This document shows positions 26,803 through 34,514 of a stretch of DNA of 64,000 bases, in pieces; within the stretch, counting starts at the first letter, position 1, and each line of letters starts with the position of its first letter. The translations under genes and the position numbers were made by a program. The stretch covers positions 47,233-111,232 of the forward strand of contig NZ_CANLNH010000016.1 in assembly GCF_947492535.1 (NCBI RefSeq), given 5' to 3'. The notes under the pieces were generated by a model. That model had not been told where the DNA came from and searched no databases. It saw only the letters and a program-made list of their open reading frames with translations. The DNA comes from an uncultured Dokdonia sp. Lineage in GTDB: Bacteria > Bacteroidota > Bacteroidia > Flavobacteriales > Flavobacteriaceae.

Positions 26803-26834
26803 AAAACGCTTCCTGGGGGATAAGGAAGCGTTTT
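26803..26834. terminator. Bidirectional terminator between pirin and HEIGH peptidase genes
   Basis: A 12-bp stem AAAACGCTTCCT / AGGAAGCGTTTT with an 8-base loop, flanked by A-run and T-run. A related but weaker stem follows the second HEIGH gene at 35794, as if the terminator was duplicated with it. Confidence 0.85.
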
Positions 26835-26878
26835 CGTTTAAACTAAATAAAGTATTTCAACTTTAAAATAAACTATTT

Positions 26879-27787
26879 TTAATACATAAAGCGAAGTGCT
26901 GTAATGTCATTATTGTTAAACTCTCCATCTTCATTAGAGCTAAAACATGCTTGCATTATAGACGTTAAATCTCTACCTGTTGGAGTACCTGGGATATGTA
27001 CAGATCCATCAGAACCTTGTCCTTCGTTTCCTTGAGAAGATGTTGGACAGCTTAAACGATCAAACCAATCTGAATGGCGGAAACCAATAGAGTGTCCAAT
27101 CTCATGAGTAATTACATGCTCATTTACATTTGTAGAGAAATTATCAAGATTATAAATCTGGATAAACTTGTTAGGCTGCCCTGAACTATTTGGGAATCCT
27201 GCTACTCCACCAGAACCACTATTGTTTGTAGAGTTGTCATATACAACCATGTCTGCTGCATTGAAATTTGTTCCATACGTTAACCTGAAATTTAAAGAAA
27301 CTCCACTTAAACGATTATAGTTATTTACAGCCCATTGTAATGCTGTTTGACCTCTGTTAGAAAGTCCAAACTGATCATTTCCTGTATACCCTAAAATATC
27401 GATGGTACGATTATTTCCTGTCACTAAATTAAAGGTACGATATTGTTTTTGTTGATTATCTATAGTAGACATTGCTCTTAATTGATCAACAGTTACAACG
27501 ATATCGTCTCCAATATAAATACGTTGCTCAATAGTTCCATCTGGTAAATGGAAATCCCCTTTTGTGATGTTTCCTGCATCGATTTCTAAGCCTTTGATAA
27601 GATCTAATACTTTCTCATCAGTAACTGCATCTCTAGGATGGACATCAGAGTTTACGATGTCAGCAGCAGTAACTTCATTTACAAGGTTTGCATCGTCTTC
27701 AGTAGAAACCTCGTCACGTTCACAGCTTGAGAACACTAACATAGCCCCAGCCATTAAAAGAAAAACTGATTTAAGATTTGTTTTCAT
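26879..27787 (-). CDS. HEIGH-type (M57) zinc metallopeptidase lipoprotein
   Basis: 302 residues. Lipoprotein signal with lipobox FSSC (Cys about 22) followed by an acidic stretch ERDEVSTEDD, resembling surface lipoprotein export signals of Bacteroidota. Catalytic motif THEIGHSIGFRHSD: zinc ligands His228, His232 and His238 with Glu229, the HExxHxxGxxH of the M57/dual-action HEIGH family. The pro-region at about 60-110 has a conserved DFHLPDGTIEQRIYIGDDI. Active-site and substrate details are unproven. A frameshifted paralog sharing leader sequence, protein and terminator lies at 35854-36763. Confidence 0.88.
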   Translation of the reverse strand: MKTNLKSVFLLMAGAMLVFSSCERDEVSTEDDANLVNEVTAADIVNSDVHPRDAVTDEKVLDLIKGLEIDAGNITKGDFHLPDGTIEQRIYIGDDIVVTVDQLRAMSTIDNQQKQYRTFNLVTGNNRTIDILGYTGNDQFGLSNRGQTALQWAVNNYNRLSGVSLNFRLTYGTNFNAADMVVYDNSTNNSGSGGVAGFPNSSGQPNKFIQIYNLDNFSTNVNEHVITHEIGHSIGFRHSDWFDRLSCPTSSQGNEGQGSDGSVHIPGTPTGRDLTSIMQACFSSNEDGEFNNNDITALRFMY

Positions 27788-28106
27788 TTTGATAAATATT
27801 TTGATTAGTAATAGTGTAAATATACTAACAAAATGCTAAAACAATGCGAATAATTTAAAAAATTAACATAAATTATATTAAAATTTACGGTAAACCCATA
27901 AAAAAAGCTATTTTTCATGGTTTTCTATAAAGCTTTTTTACAAGTAAATAAGTAAATGAATGGTGAGTTTTACTGCTGTTCTTAAGCGTAGTTATAGTAT
28001 ATACGTGCTAAATAGAAAAAAAGATCATGTAGTCTACTATTTAATTTAAAACTATCTCAAAAAGAATAAAAATTGGTTTAAAAAAATAGCATTTATACTC
28101 TAAAAT
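27788..28106. other. AT-rich gap upstream of the HEIGH peptidase
   Basis: No gene seen. The segment next to the peptidase (TTACTAATCAAAA then AAAATG) is nearly repeated in front of the second HEIGH gene, so the 5' leader is conserved between the copies. A TTG-N17-TATATTTA on the minus strand is a possible weak promoter. Confidence 0.4.
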
Positions 28107-28745
28107 TTAGTAGTCTTCAAAATCTAATGGATCAAAATTCTTAAAATGTCCATTCATTTTTATAATTTCTTTAGTCCTATTTACAGTCCGTATTGTTGGT
28201 AATATGGTATTGAGATGTTGAATCAAATAATTATATCGTTCCTTTTCTGAAGTTAGTTGCAATAATTCATATTCCTGTGGCAAAGTGAGTCCCATTTTAT
28301 GAGATAAGGTATATGTAGTTATTGTTTGTATGTTTATTGATGGGGTTTGGATATCTAGTTCATTATAAAATGAAGTGAGTAACTGTACAAATTGTTCTTT
28401 TAGACGTTCTGTTCCATTGTTAATAAGGTCGATGAATTGAACAGTTCCTCCTGCGTATAACTTATCATCCAATCTGCTATAAAAATCTTCCAATTTAAAA
28501 ACACGAAGTCCTTTACAAATAATATCACTAGCTCCAGTAGGGTAACGTTTCACTACTTTGAGCAATTCCATTTCTGTTCCGTATTCTAAACGTTTATTGA
28601 TATAAGTAGGTATTCCAAATGTCACCCTTTCTTCTTCACAATCTTCTATTAATTGTCTATACCGCTGTTCAAATATGTGAAGCGGAAGTTCTTCTCCTGG
28701 AAAGGCGACCAACTCAAGAGGAAACATAGGCAATGTGGCTATCAT
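28107..28745 (-). CDS. Lon substrate-binding (LonN) domain protein
   Basis: 212 residues from the ATG at 28745 (MIATLPMFPLELVAFPGEEL); a longer start at 28787 adds a non-conserved segment. The LON N-terminal domain is recognisable by LPMFPLELVAFPGEELPLHIFEQRY at the very start, then FGIPTY, GTEMELLKV and GASDIICKGLRVFKL; a helical half follows with LQLTSEKERYNYLIQHL. No ATPase or protease domain is present. Stand-alone LonN proteins probably bind protein substrates, though the function is unproven. Divergent from lysA. Confidence 0.85.
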   Translation of the reverse strand: MIATLPMFPLELVAFPGEELPLHIFEQRYRQLIEDCEEERVTFGIPTYINKRLEYGTEMELLKVVKRYPTGASDIICKGLRVFKLEDFYSRLDDKLYAGGTVQFIDLINNGTERLKEQFVQLLTSFYNELDIQTPSINIQTITTYTLSHKMGLTLPQEYELLQLTSEKERYNYLIQHLNTILPTIRTVNRTKEIIKMNGHFKNFDPLDFEDY

Positions 28746-28843
28746 TCGTTGTACATTTTGTGCGAAATTTACAAAAGAAGGGCACAATTGTTATTGAAAT
28801 CCTAAATTTTAACCTTCTTGTTGAACTTTTTATGTTTTAGCCA

Positions 28844-28873
28844 TTGCACATTAAGAATAGTCTACTAATTTCG
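28844..28873 (+). promoter_or_regulatory. Predicted lysA promoter
   Basis: TTG (28844-28846), exactly 19 bases, TAATTTCG (28866-28873), one mismatch from TAnnTTTG. The lysA start codon is 20 bases downstream, giving a short leader. Confidence 0.5.
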
Positions 28874-28893
28874 TAGGCAAAAAAAATGTTGTT

Positions 28894-30117
28894 ATGACAA
28901 ACAAAGATCTTTTACGAATAGTCCAGGAACATGATAGTCCTGTATATGTGTATAATGCTGAAACAATTACTAGGCAATATAAACGTTTAACTTCTGCGTT
29001 TAAAAATGTCAAACAATTGCGTTTAAACTACGCTGTAAAGGCATTGAGCAACATTTCTGTACTACAACACATACATGGTTTAGGGGCAGGATTGGATACT
29101 GTTTCCATACAAGAAGTACAGCTTGGTTTAGCCTCAGGTTGCCCAGCAGATCGTATCATATTTACCCCTAATGGAGTCTCTTTAGAAGAAATTGAATCTG
29201 TGTCAAAAATGGGGGTTCAAATCAATATTGACAATTTATCAATACTTGAACAATTTGGAACCAAATATCCAGATGTTCCTGTCTGTATTCGTATAAATCC
29301 GCATGTGATGGCTGGAGGAAATACTAATATTTCGGTAGGTCATATTGATAGTAAATTTGGAATTAGCATTCATCAAGTACCTCATATCTTACGTATCGTA
29401 GAAAATACCAACATGACTATAAATGGTATTCATATGCATACAGGAAGTGATATCTTAGATATTGATGTGTTTTTACATGCTTCCGAAATTCTTTTTGATA
29501 CCGCAAAACACTTTCCAAATTTAGATTTTATAGATTTTGGTAGTGGATTTAAAGTGCCATACAAAGCTGGAGATATTGAGACTAACATAGAGGAGTTAGG
29601 TGATAAATTGGGTAAACGTTTTAACGCTTTCGCGAAAGCGTATGGAAAACCATTAACGTTAACATTTGAACCAGGTAAATTCTTAGTGAGTGAAGCAGGA
29701 AAATTCTTGGTGAACGTCAATGTAGTTAAACAAACAACCTCTACCGTTTTTGCACAAGTTGATAGTGGTTTTAATCACTTAATACGCCCTATGCTATATG
29801 GAAGTCGTCATGAGATTCATAATATCAGTAATCCAAATGGACGTGAACGCTTTTATAGTGTGGTGGGATATATTTGTGAGACAGATACATTTGCAAATAA
29901 TAGACGTATTGCTGAGATAAGCGAAGGCGATATTCTAGCGTTTAGTAATGCAGGTGCTTATTGCTTTACTATGGCTAGCAATTACAATAGCCGCTATCGT
30001 CCTGCTGAAGTACTTTGGAAAGATGAAGAGGCTCATTTAATACGTAAAAGAGAAACCTTTGAAGATCTACTTCACAATCAAATTCCATTAAAAGAACTTG
30101 CAGAAGTTAGCTTATAA
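28894..30117 (+). CDS. lysA: Diaminopimelate decarboxylase
   Basis: 407 residues, normal for the family. Fold III PLP enzyme: PLP-binding Lys49 in NYAVKALSN, then RINPHVMAGGN, SKFGI, GIHMHTGSDI (His next to PLP), DFGSGFKVPY (Gly-rich phosphate loop), EPGKFLV and the partner-subunit motif CETDTFANNR with catalytic Cys, then SNAGAYCFTMASNYN. It makes L-lysine from meso-diaminopimelate, the last step of the pathway. The palindrome at 29625-29640 encodes AFAKA before YGKP. Followed by cell-wall enzymes, which suits lysine/peptidoglycan metabolism. Confidence 0.94.
   Translation: MTNKDLLRIVQEHDSPVYVYNAETITRQYKRLTSAFKNVKQLRLNYAVKALSNISVLQHIHGLGAGLDTVSIQEVQLGLASGCPADRIIFTPNGVSLEEIESVSKMGVQINIDNLSILEQFGTKYPDVPVCIRINPHVMAGGNTNISVGHIDSKFGISIHQVPHILRIVENTNMTINGIHMHTGSDILDIDVFLHASEILFDTAKHFPNLDFIDFGSGFKVPYKAGDIETNIEELGDKLGKRFNAFAKAYGKPLTLTFEPGKFLVSEAGKFLVNVNVVKQTTSTVFAQVDSGFNHLIRPMLYGSRHEIHNISNPNGRERFYSVVGYICETDTFANNRRIAEISEGDILAFSNAGAYCFTMASNYNSRYRPAEVLWKDEEAHLIRKRETFEDLLHNQIPLKELAEVSL
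29625..29640. repeat. Palindrome CGCTTTCGCGAAAGCG inside lysA
   Basis: Exact 16-bp copy, in frame as Ala-Phe-Ala-Lys-Ala. Related LysA proteins, from memory, have a similar short helix here, so it looks like substitution rather than insertion. Confidence 0.9.
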
Positions 30118-30133
30118 TATTTTATAAAAAAGC

Positions 30134-30187
30134 AACAAAGCGTATCTTAGTTTTTGTCTTTAAAAGAAAACTATGATACGCTTTGTT
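30134..30187 (+). promoter_or_regulatory. Hairpin covering the start codon of the M23 peptidase gene
   Basis: AACAAAGCGTATC (30134-30146) is perfectly complementary to GATACGCTTTGTT (30175-30187), 13 bp around a 28-base loop. The right arm begins at the G of the ATG start codon (30173-30175) and covers the next four codons. It could terminate lysA transcription (a T-rich stretch follows) or block translation initiation. Confidence 0.6.
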
Positions 30188-30970
30188 TTATTTGTATTCT
30201 TTATTTCCTTCTATTGTTTTGGACAACAAATAGATACCATCAAAAAGTATAAAAATGATTCCCTATATATTGGAGTTAAGAATACTTCTGTTATTCCTAT
30301 TTGGTATAAAGAATTAAAACGAGATTCTATAGATTATAGTACGCATCAATATGATGTAACTGTGATGCAACCTAAGGATTCTTTATTTCCTATTGCTATC
30401 ATTCCTTTGCATGTCCTCAAAGATACCTCAACAGTTGTATTGAAAGATTTTGTGAATTATAGCTTTACTAGAGCAAACCCCAGAGCTGTACATGATAATA
30501 CATTTTTATATGAATTACCCTATGCTAAAGGAACCAAGTATGAAGTTATTCAAACATTTAATAATTCATTTAGTCATAATTTACCAGGATCTAGATATGC
30601 TGTAGATTTTAAAATGCCAATTGGTTCCCTTATACATGCAGCAAGAAGTGGTATTGTTGTAAATAAAGTTGAAAAATTTAAAGAGCATGGAGGGCCTGAT
30701 TTTAGAGAAAAAGGTAATGAAATTCTTATTCTTCACGATGATGGTACGCTTGCACAGTATTCACATTTAGATTATAATGGTGCCGATGTAGAAATAGGTG
30801 ACGTAATACAACAAGGGCAATATATTGGTAAATCTGGACATACAGGTTATTCAACAAGACCACACCTGCATCTTGTAATTAAAAATGGGGATGGGATTTC
30901 ACTACCCTTTTATTTTAAGATACGTCCTAAGAAAAAACTCAAAAATGGAAAAACATACTTAAGAAGGTAA
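30173..30970 (+). CDS. Secreted M23 (LytM-type) peptidoglycan peptidase
   Basis: 265 residues. Signal peptide about 1-16 (ends CFGQ). LytM domain in the C-terminal 130 residues: first zinc His and Asp in SHNLPGSRYAVDF, then IHAARSGIVV, LILHDDGTLAQYSHL with the catalytic His, and the last ligand pair in RPHLHLVI. The N-terminal 100 residues are a beta-rich domain of unknown type. It cuts stem-peptide or cross-bridge bonds in the wall, or acts on other peptides. The start codon is in a 13-bp hairpin. It lies downstream of lysA in the same direction (55 bases). Confidence 0.9.
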   Translation: MIRFVLFVFFISFYCFGQQIDTIKKYKNDSLYIGVKNTSVIPIWYKELKRDSIDYSTHQYDVTVMQPKDSLFPIAIIPLHVLKDTSTVVLKDFVNYSFTRANPRAVHDNTFLYELPYAKGTKYEVIQTFNNSFSHNLPGSRYAVDFKMPIGSLIHAARSGIVVNKVEKFKEHGGPDFREKGNEILILHDDGTLAQYSHLDYNGADVEIGDVIQQGQYIGKSGHTGYSTRPHLHLVIKNGDGISLPFYFKIRPKKKLKNGKTYLRR

Positions 30971-30981
30971 ATAGACGTATT

Positions 30982-31012
30982 GCATTTTAAAAATTAGTAT
31001 TTTTAAAAATGC
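30982..31012 (+). promoter_or_regulatory. AT-rich hairpin covering the start codon of the serine hydrolase gene
   Basis: GCATTTTAAAAAT (30982-30994) pairs with ATTTTTAAAAATGC (30999-31012) with one bulged base and a 4-base loop. The ATG at 31009 lies in the right arm. The stem is mostly A-T. Confidence 0.5.
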
Positions 31013-32133
31013 GTATTCATATTTTTATCATCATTGCAAGTGGTTTATTTTTAGGTTCTTGTACGACACCTATAGATACTGTATTAGTATCTGACCATCC
31101 AGCCATTCAAAAAGTGATGGATAGTATAGAAAATCATGAAGTACAAATTCTATATACGCAAATAGATACTACTGATAAAGGTCTTATTACCTTTAAAGAT
31201 TATGAGTTTCAAGAAAACAAAAAACACTATTTCTATCCAGCGAGTACTGTGAAACTTCCTATCACGTTGCTCGCTGCAGAATATGTAAACAAGCATCCCG
31301 AACTTCATATAGATACCCCTTACATATCTACACGAGATTCTGTATTACATAGTGTTGCAGGCGACATACGTCAAATTTTTGCCGTGAGCGATAATGAAGC
31401 TTATAATAGATTATATGATATGCTAGGAAGAGATTATATAAACAAACGACTTAAGGAATTAGACCTATCTCCTACCCGTATCGCGCATCGCCTTTCTACA
31501 GGAAATGCTGCTATTCCTGAGAGAGGTACCATCAAGTTCTTTCCTTCCTACGAGGGAGACGTTATTGCCTTAGAAGGACTCAAAGATCAATCCATCAAAA
31601 AAGTCTCTATTAAAAATCAACAGAAAGGCAAAGGATACATTAAAGATGGAAATCTTATCCAAACTGCATTTGATTTTTCTGAGAAAAACTATTTTCCATT
31701 ACAATCGCAACACGAACTCATGAAACGTTTGTTTTTTGAAGATCAATTTGACAAAGACGAGCGTTTTGATATTTCCTATACAGATAAAGTACGTATTCAA
31801 AAATCGATGTATACGCTTCCGCGAAATGCAACCTATGATCCCGAAACATATTATGACAGCTATGTAAAGTTCTTCATGTATGGAGACACAAAAGATATGA
31901 TTCCAGATCACATTAAAATATATAATAAGGTAGGATATGCGTATGGTACACTCACCGAAACTGCCTATGTTGTGGATGAAAAAGAAGGAATCCAGTTTTT
32001 ACTTTCTGCTACTATACTTGTGAATGAAAATGGTATTTTTAATGACGATACGTATGAATATGATACTGTAGGCATTCCATTTTTAGCACAATTGGGAAGA
32101 GCTATTTATGATTTGGAGAAAAGTAGAAAGTAA
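31009..32133 (+). CDS. Class A beta-lactamase-like serine hydrolase lipoprotein
   Basis: 374 residues. Lipoprotein signal with lipobox LGSC (Cys about 18). Penicillin-binding fold: nucleophile Ser79 and Lys82 in PASTVKLP, SDN motif at 127-129 in AVSDNEAYNRL; a KTG-like element is probably the NKVGYAYGT near the end, with Val for Thr. The SxxK and SDN spacing is that of class A beta-lactamases and D,D-peptidases, but the extra length, lipid anchor and atypical third motif argue against a true resistance enzyme. It probably acts on the wall or on peptides. Followed by a bidirectional terminator. Confidence 0.8.
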   Translation: MRIHIFIIIASGLFLGSCTTPIDTVLVSDHPAIQKVMDSIENHEVQILYTQIDTTDKGLITFKDYEFQENKKHYFYPASTVKLPITLLAAEYVNKHPELHIDTPYISTRDSVLHSVAGDIRQIFAVSDNEAYNRLYDMLGRDYINKRLKELDLSPTRIAHRLSTGNAAIPERGTIKFFPSYEGDVIALEGLKDQSIKKVSIKNQQKGKGYIKDGNLIQTAFDFSEKNYFPLQSQHELMKRLFFEDQFDKDERFDISYTDKVRIQKSMYTLPRNATYDPETYYDSYVKFFMYGDTKDMIPDHIKIYNKVGYAYGTLTETAYVVDEKEGIQFLLSATILVNENGIFNDDTYEYDTVGIPFLAQLGRAIYDLEKSRK

Positions 32134-32147
32134 ATTATTAAAAAAAG

Positions 32148-32173
32148 AAAAAGCGGGATTCACCCGCTTTTTT
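32148..32173. terminator. Bidirectional terminator between serine hydrolase and peptide gene
   Basis: A 10-bp stem AAAAAGCGGG / CCCGCTTTTT with a 5-base loop. It ends the plus-strand hydrolase gene and, on the minus strand, the small peptide gene whose stop is 6 bases away. Confidence 0.85.
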
Positions 32174-32178
32174 AATTA

Positions 32179-32358
32179 TTAATTAGGACATGGTGCCGCA
32201 AATGGACAGGGTGTAAATGGAGAGTCTACATAATCAAGACACGTGCCATCAGAGCACCATTCACAGCAAAATCCGCCTGAGCCTCCAAAGCCTCCGAGAA
32301 TAGATTTTTGTTTTGTTTTTGTTAAAGATGTTCCTAACTTTGAAATGTTTTTTAACAT
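32179..32358 (-). CDS. Double-glycine-leader Cys-rich peptide (bacteriocin/RiPP-precursor-like)
   Basis: 59 codons, ATG at 32358, TAA at 32179-32181. The N-terminal 23 residues form a leader MLKNISKLG...LTKTKQKSILGG, the pattern of Bacteroidota GG-type bacteriocin leaders (amphipathic KLxK...QKSIxGG). The 36-residue remainder begins FGGSGGF and has six Cys (31, 32, 35, 40, 51, 57), with a Pro-rich tail. Known relatives are cleaved after GG by a C39-peptidase ABC exporter and may carry disulfides or other modifications; no such exporter is in this window. A duplicated start region lies just upstream (32345-32384) and a terminator directly after. Function as toxin, signal or bacteriocin is inference. 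Confidence 0.7.
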   Translation of the reverse strand: MLKNISKLGTSLTKTKQKSILGGFGGSGGFCCEWCSDGTCLDYVDSPFTPCPFAAPCPN

Positions 32359-32384
32359 AGCAATATGTTTTTTAACATAGCAAT
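32345..32384. repeat. 20-bp tandem duplication over the peptide start codon
   Basis: Unit ATGTTTTTTAACATAGCAAT occurs twice without a gap. On the minus strand each copy supplies ATGTTAAAAAACAT. The outer ATG (32378) opens an 8-codon reading frame (MLKNILLC) whose TAA overlaps the ATG used by the peptide gene. Confidence 0.75.
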
Positions 32385-32513
32385 ATGTTTTTAAGATTAA
32401 TAATACTTAAATATACACAAAAACAATTGAAAAACAGACACTTACGGTTTTACCGTAAATAGCAAAAAACATCTTATTTTTTTGTTTCTTCGCAAGCAAA
32501 TAGTATAATCCAA

Positions 32514-33080
32514 ATGAATACCCTAAGAGAACTCCAAAAAAGAAGTACCGTTTGTGAACTATGTGGAAGTGATGAAGGATTACATCCCTACACAGTTGCT
32601 CCTAAAGAAGAACAAATTCTTATATGTGCTAATTGCACTACTCAAATAGAAAATTCAGATGCGATGAATTCTAATCACTGGAGATGTCTGAATGATAGTA
32701 TGTGGAGTGAAGTAGATGCTGTAAAGGTAATTGCTTGGCGTATGCTTCATAGACTTAAAAAAGAAGGCTGGCCACAAGACTTACTAGATATGATGTACCT
32801 AGAAGAAGAAGTACAAGCATGGGCAGAAGCAACAGGAGAACATATTGAAGAAGACGAACATACTATTATCCATAAAGATGCCAATGGCGCACGACTATCT
32901 CATGGAGATAGTGTAGTTCTTATAAAAGATCTGGATGTAAAAGGTGCTAACTTCACCGCAAAAAGAGGCGCTTTTATGCGTAACATTACATTAGTACATG
33001 ATAATGCTGAACATATTGAAGGAAAAATCAATGGACAACAAGTAGTAATTGTTACTAAGTATGTAAAGAAAAGTAATTAG
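32514..33080 (+). CDS. PhnA-family protein
   Basis: 188 residues. The N-terminal zinc ribbon is visible as CELCGS (Cys-x2-Cys) and CANC (Cys-x2-Cys), followed by the central helical part (HWRCLNDSMWSEVDAVKVIAWRML) and the PhnA/YjdM C-terminal domain: DANGARLSHGDSVVLIKDL, KRGAFMRNITLVHD and VIVTKYVKK. Once tied to phosphonate use, the family has no shown catalytic role here. The stop overlaps the convergent T9SS peptidase stop by 3 bases, so the two genes share their 3' ends. The upstream gap contains the small peptide gene on the other strand. Confidence 0.88.
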   Translation: MNTLRELQKRSTVCELCGSDEGLHPYTVAPKEEQILICANCTTQIENSDAMNSNHWRCLNDSMWSEVDAVKVIAWRMLHRLKKEGWPQDLLDMMYLEEEVQAWAEATGEHIEEDEHTIIHKDANGARLSHGDSVVLIKDLDVKGANFTAKRGAFMRNITLVHDNAEHIEGKINGQQVVIVTKYVKKSN

Positions 33081-34063
33081 TTCTTTATTATTTTATGAGT
33101 TTTGCCATTCAACTTTAAAAAGTATACACCTACTGATAAGCTGGAAATATCAATTTTAGTATCTTCAAGCCTAATGTAAGATGTATAATCCTGACCAAAT
33201 ATCGTATACAATTTAATGTCTTGAACTATTAATCCATTTGTTTCGATTTGAATGTATGTACTACTTGGATTTGGATATACTTTCAAATTTTCTGATTCAA
33301 AATTTTCGACACTCAACGCAGAGTCAAATGGATATAGATCAAAACCAATAGCATCAAAATAACTTAACCTGTTGGGAATTGTTTGAGTAATGGTATTATA
33401 ATCTTGACTGGAAATCACATCAGCACGATACCTGGCAGCCAACCATGTCAAAAAACTCTCAGCAATATCTTCTGTGGTTGGGTTTGCTTCCGCATAGGTA
33501 GAAATAAATTCATCATCTAAATTTTGAGCATTTATCCATCCGTTAGATGCTGCATGTGTTGCATCTAGTGATGTATGACTAGCCTCATGTATTAATGTTT
33601 CTTCAAGGATTCCATCGTTTTCATATAGAACAGTTTGTCCAGTATGAATGAGTATAGAATTATTTCCTCCTCCAAAAAGTTCTGTTCCTTGATGAATCCA
33701 TATTTCATCTACATCTACTCTCAAAGCTGTAGGCAATTGTCCAATTAAAAATGCATATTTTTCTGCTTCAATAATAGCATTAGCGACACTACCAAACTCA
33801 CTATTAACTTGAGCAACACTTGTTAATCCATCATCCCAAACTACATCAAACAAAAAAGCATTCACGGTTACCCAATCATTTACTCTTCTATCAAACATCA
33901 CCACAACATCTTGTCCTATATATGTAGTACTTAAAATTGCAGAGGGATCTTCTGAAGTAATAATATCTGGATCAAAAAAAATAGTCCCATTATAAGGTGC
34001 TTGAGCCTGTAAGCAATTCGTAGAGGTTACTATTAGAAAAAATATAAGTAGTTGTCTTACCAT
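33077..34063 (-). CDS. T9SS-exported metallopeptidase-like protein (HEASH motif)
   Basis: 328 residues. Signal peptide about 1-20 (ends LQAQ). Possible zinc site ETLIHEASHTSLDATHAAS: His159, Glu160, His163, Asp167 and His170. The HExxH is present but the third His is one residue further than in metzincins, so a variant zinc peptidase is inferred. The C-terminal 75 residues form a type A sorting domain (VYPNPSSTYIQIETNG ... VGVYFLKLNGKTHKIIKN) for T9SS secretion. Substrate unknown. Upstream lies a 451-base gap with a 21-bp hairpin; downstream the gene converges on the PhnA gene. Confidence 0.75.
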   Translation of the reverse strand: MVRQLLIFFLIVTSTNCLQAQAPYNGTIFFDPDIITSEDPSAILSTTYIGQDVVVMFDRRVNDWVTVNAFLFDVVWDDGLTSVAQVNSEFGSVANAIIEAEKYAFLIGQLPTALRVDVDEIWIHQGTELFGGGNNSILIHTGQTVLYENDGILEETLIHEASHTSLDATHAASNGWINAQNLDDEFISTYAEANPTTEDIAESFLTWLAARYRADVISSQDYNTITQTIPNRLSYFDAIGFDLYPFDSALSVENFESENLKVYPNPSSTYIQIETNGLIVQDIKLYTIFGQDYTSYIRLEDTKIDISSLSVGVYFLKLNGKTHKIIKN

Positions 34064-34514
34064 TTTATTAAATCAATAAATTATGAATAAAGATAATTTA
34101 TCCTTTAATAAATCGGAAAATGATATATGCTCATTCCCTTTGAATTAAAATAGATGTAACGGTATTACATATAATAAAAAATTGAATGCACTTTTCAAAT
34201 TAATTTACCTTACGATCATTCGTGTATCAAATTCAATACAATAAATAGTCAAAATATCTATTGCATCTATTATACTTTTAGCATGTTATTTTTATTTCAA
34301 TTGAAATCATGGTTTTTTACTTAAAAAACCATGATTTCAATTGTTTTGTATGAATTATTTCACACAAACACTTTCACGACAGTAAATTTCTTATCTAATT
34401 TTAATCACATAGTATACTATATGTTTTTAGAAAATAATTTCTAGGCTTACAATTCTAAAACTAAAATAAAGAGCCTAACAATCACTTATATTATCCTACA
34501 AATAAACTACAATT
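34064..34514. other. Divergent AT-rich intergenic region
   Basis: It separates two divergent T9SS cargo genes. Apart from the 21-bp hairpin at 34298-34343 no coding frame or clear promoter pair was found; composition is very AT-rich. Confidence 0.5.
34298..34343. promoter_or_regulatory. Perfect 21-bp hairpin in a divergent promoter region
   Basis: CAATTGAAATCATGGTTTTTT and its exact complement are separated by only 4 bases (ACTT). Neither flanking gene ends here, so it is not the terminator of an annotated gene. The next gene starts 171 bases to the right and the previous one 235 bases to the left. Confidence 0.6.

Noticed and set aside
31009..32133. Serine hydrolase considered as a beta-lactamase resistance gene
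   Set aside because: Extra length, lipid anchor and an atypical third motif make it a general class A-fold hydrolase.
32348..32391. Short tandem repeats considered as a CRISPR start
   Set aside because: Only two copies, no spacers, and the unit is explained by duplication of a start region.
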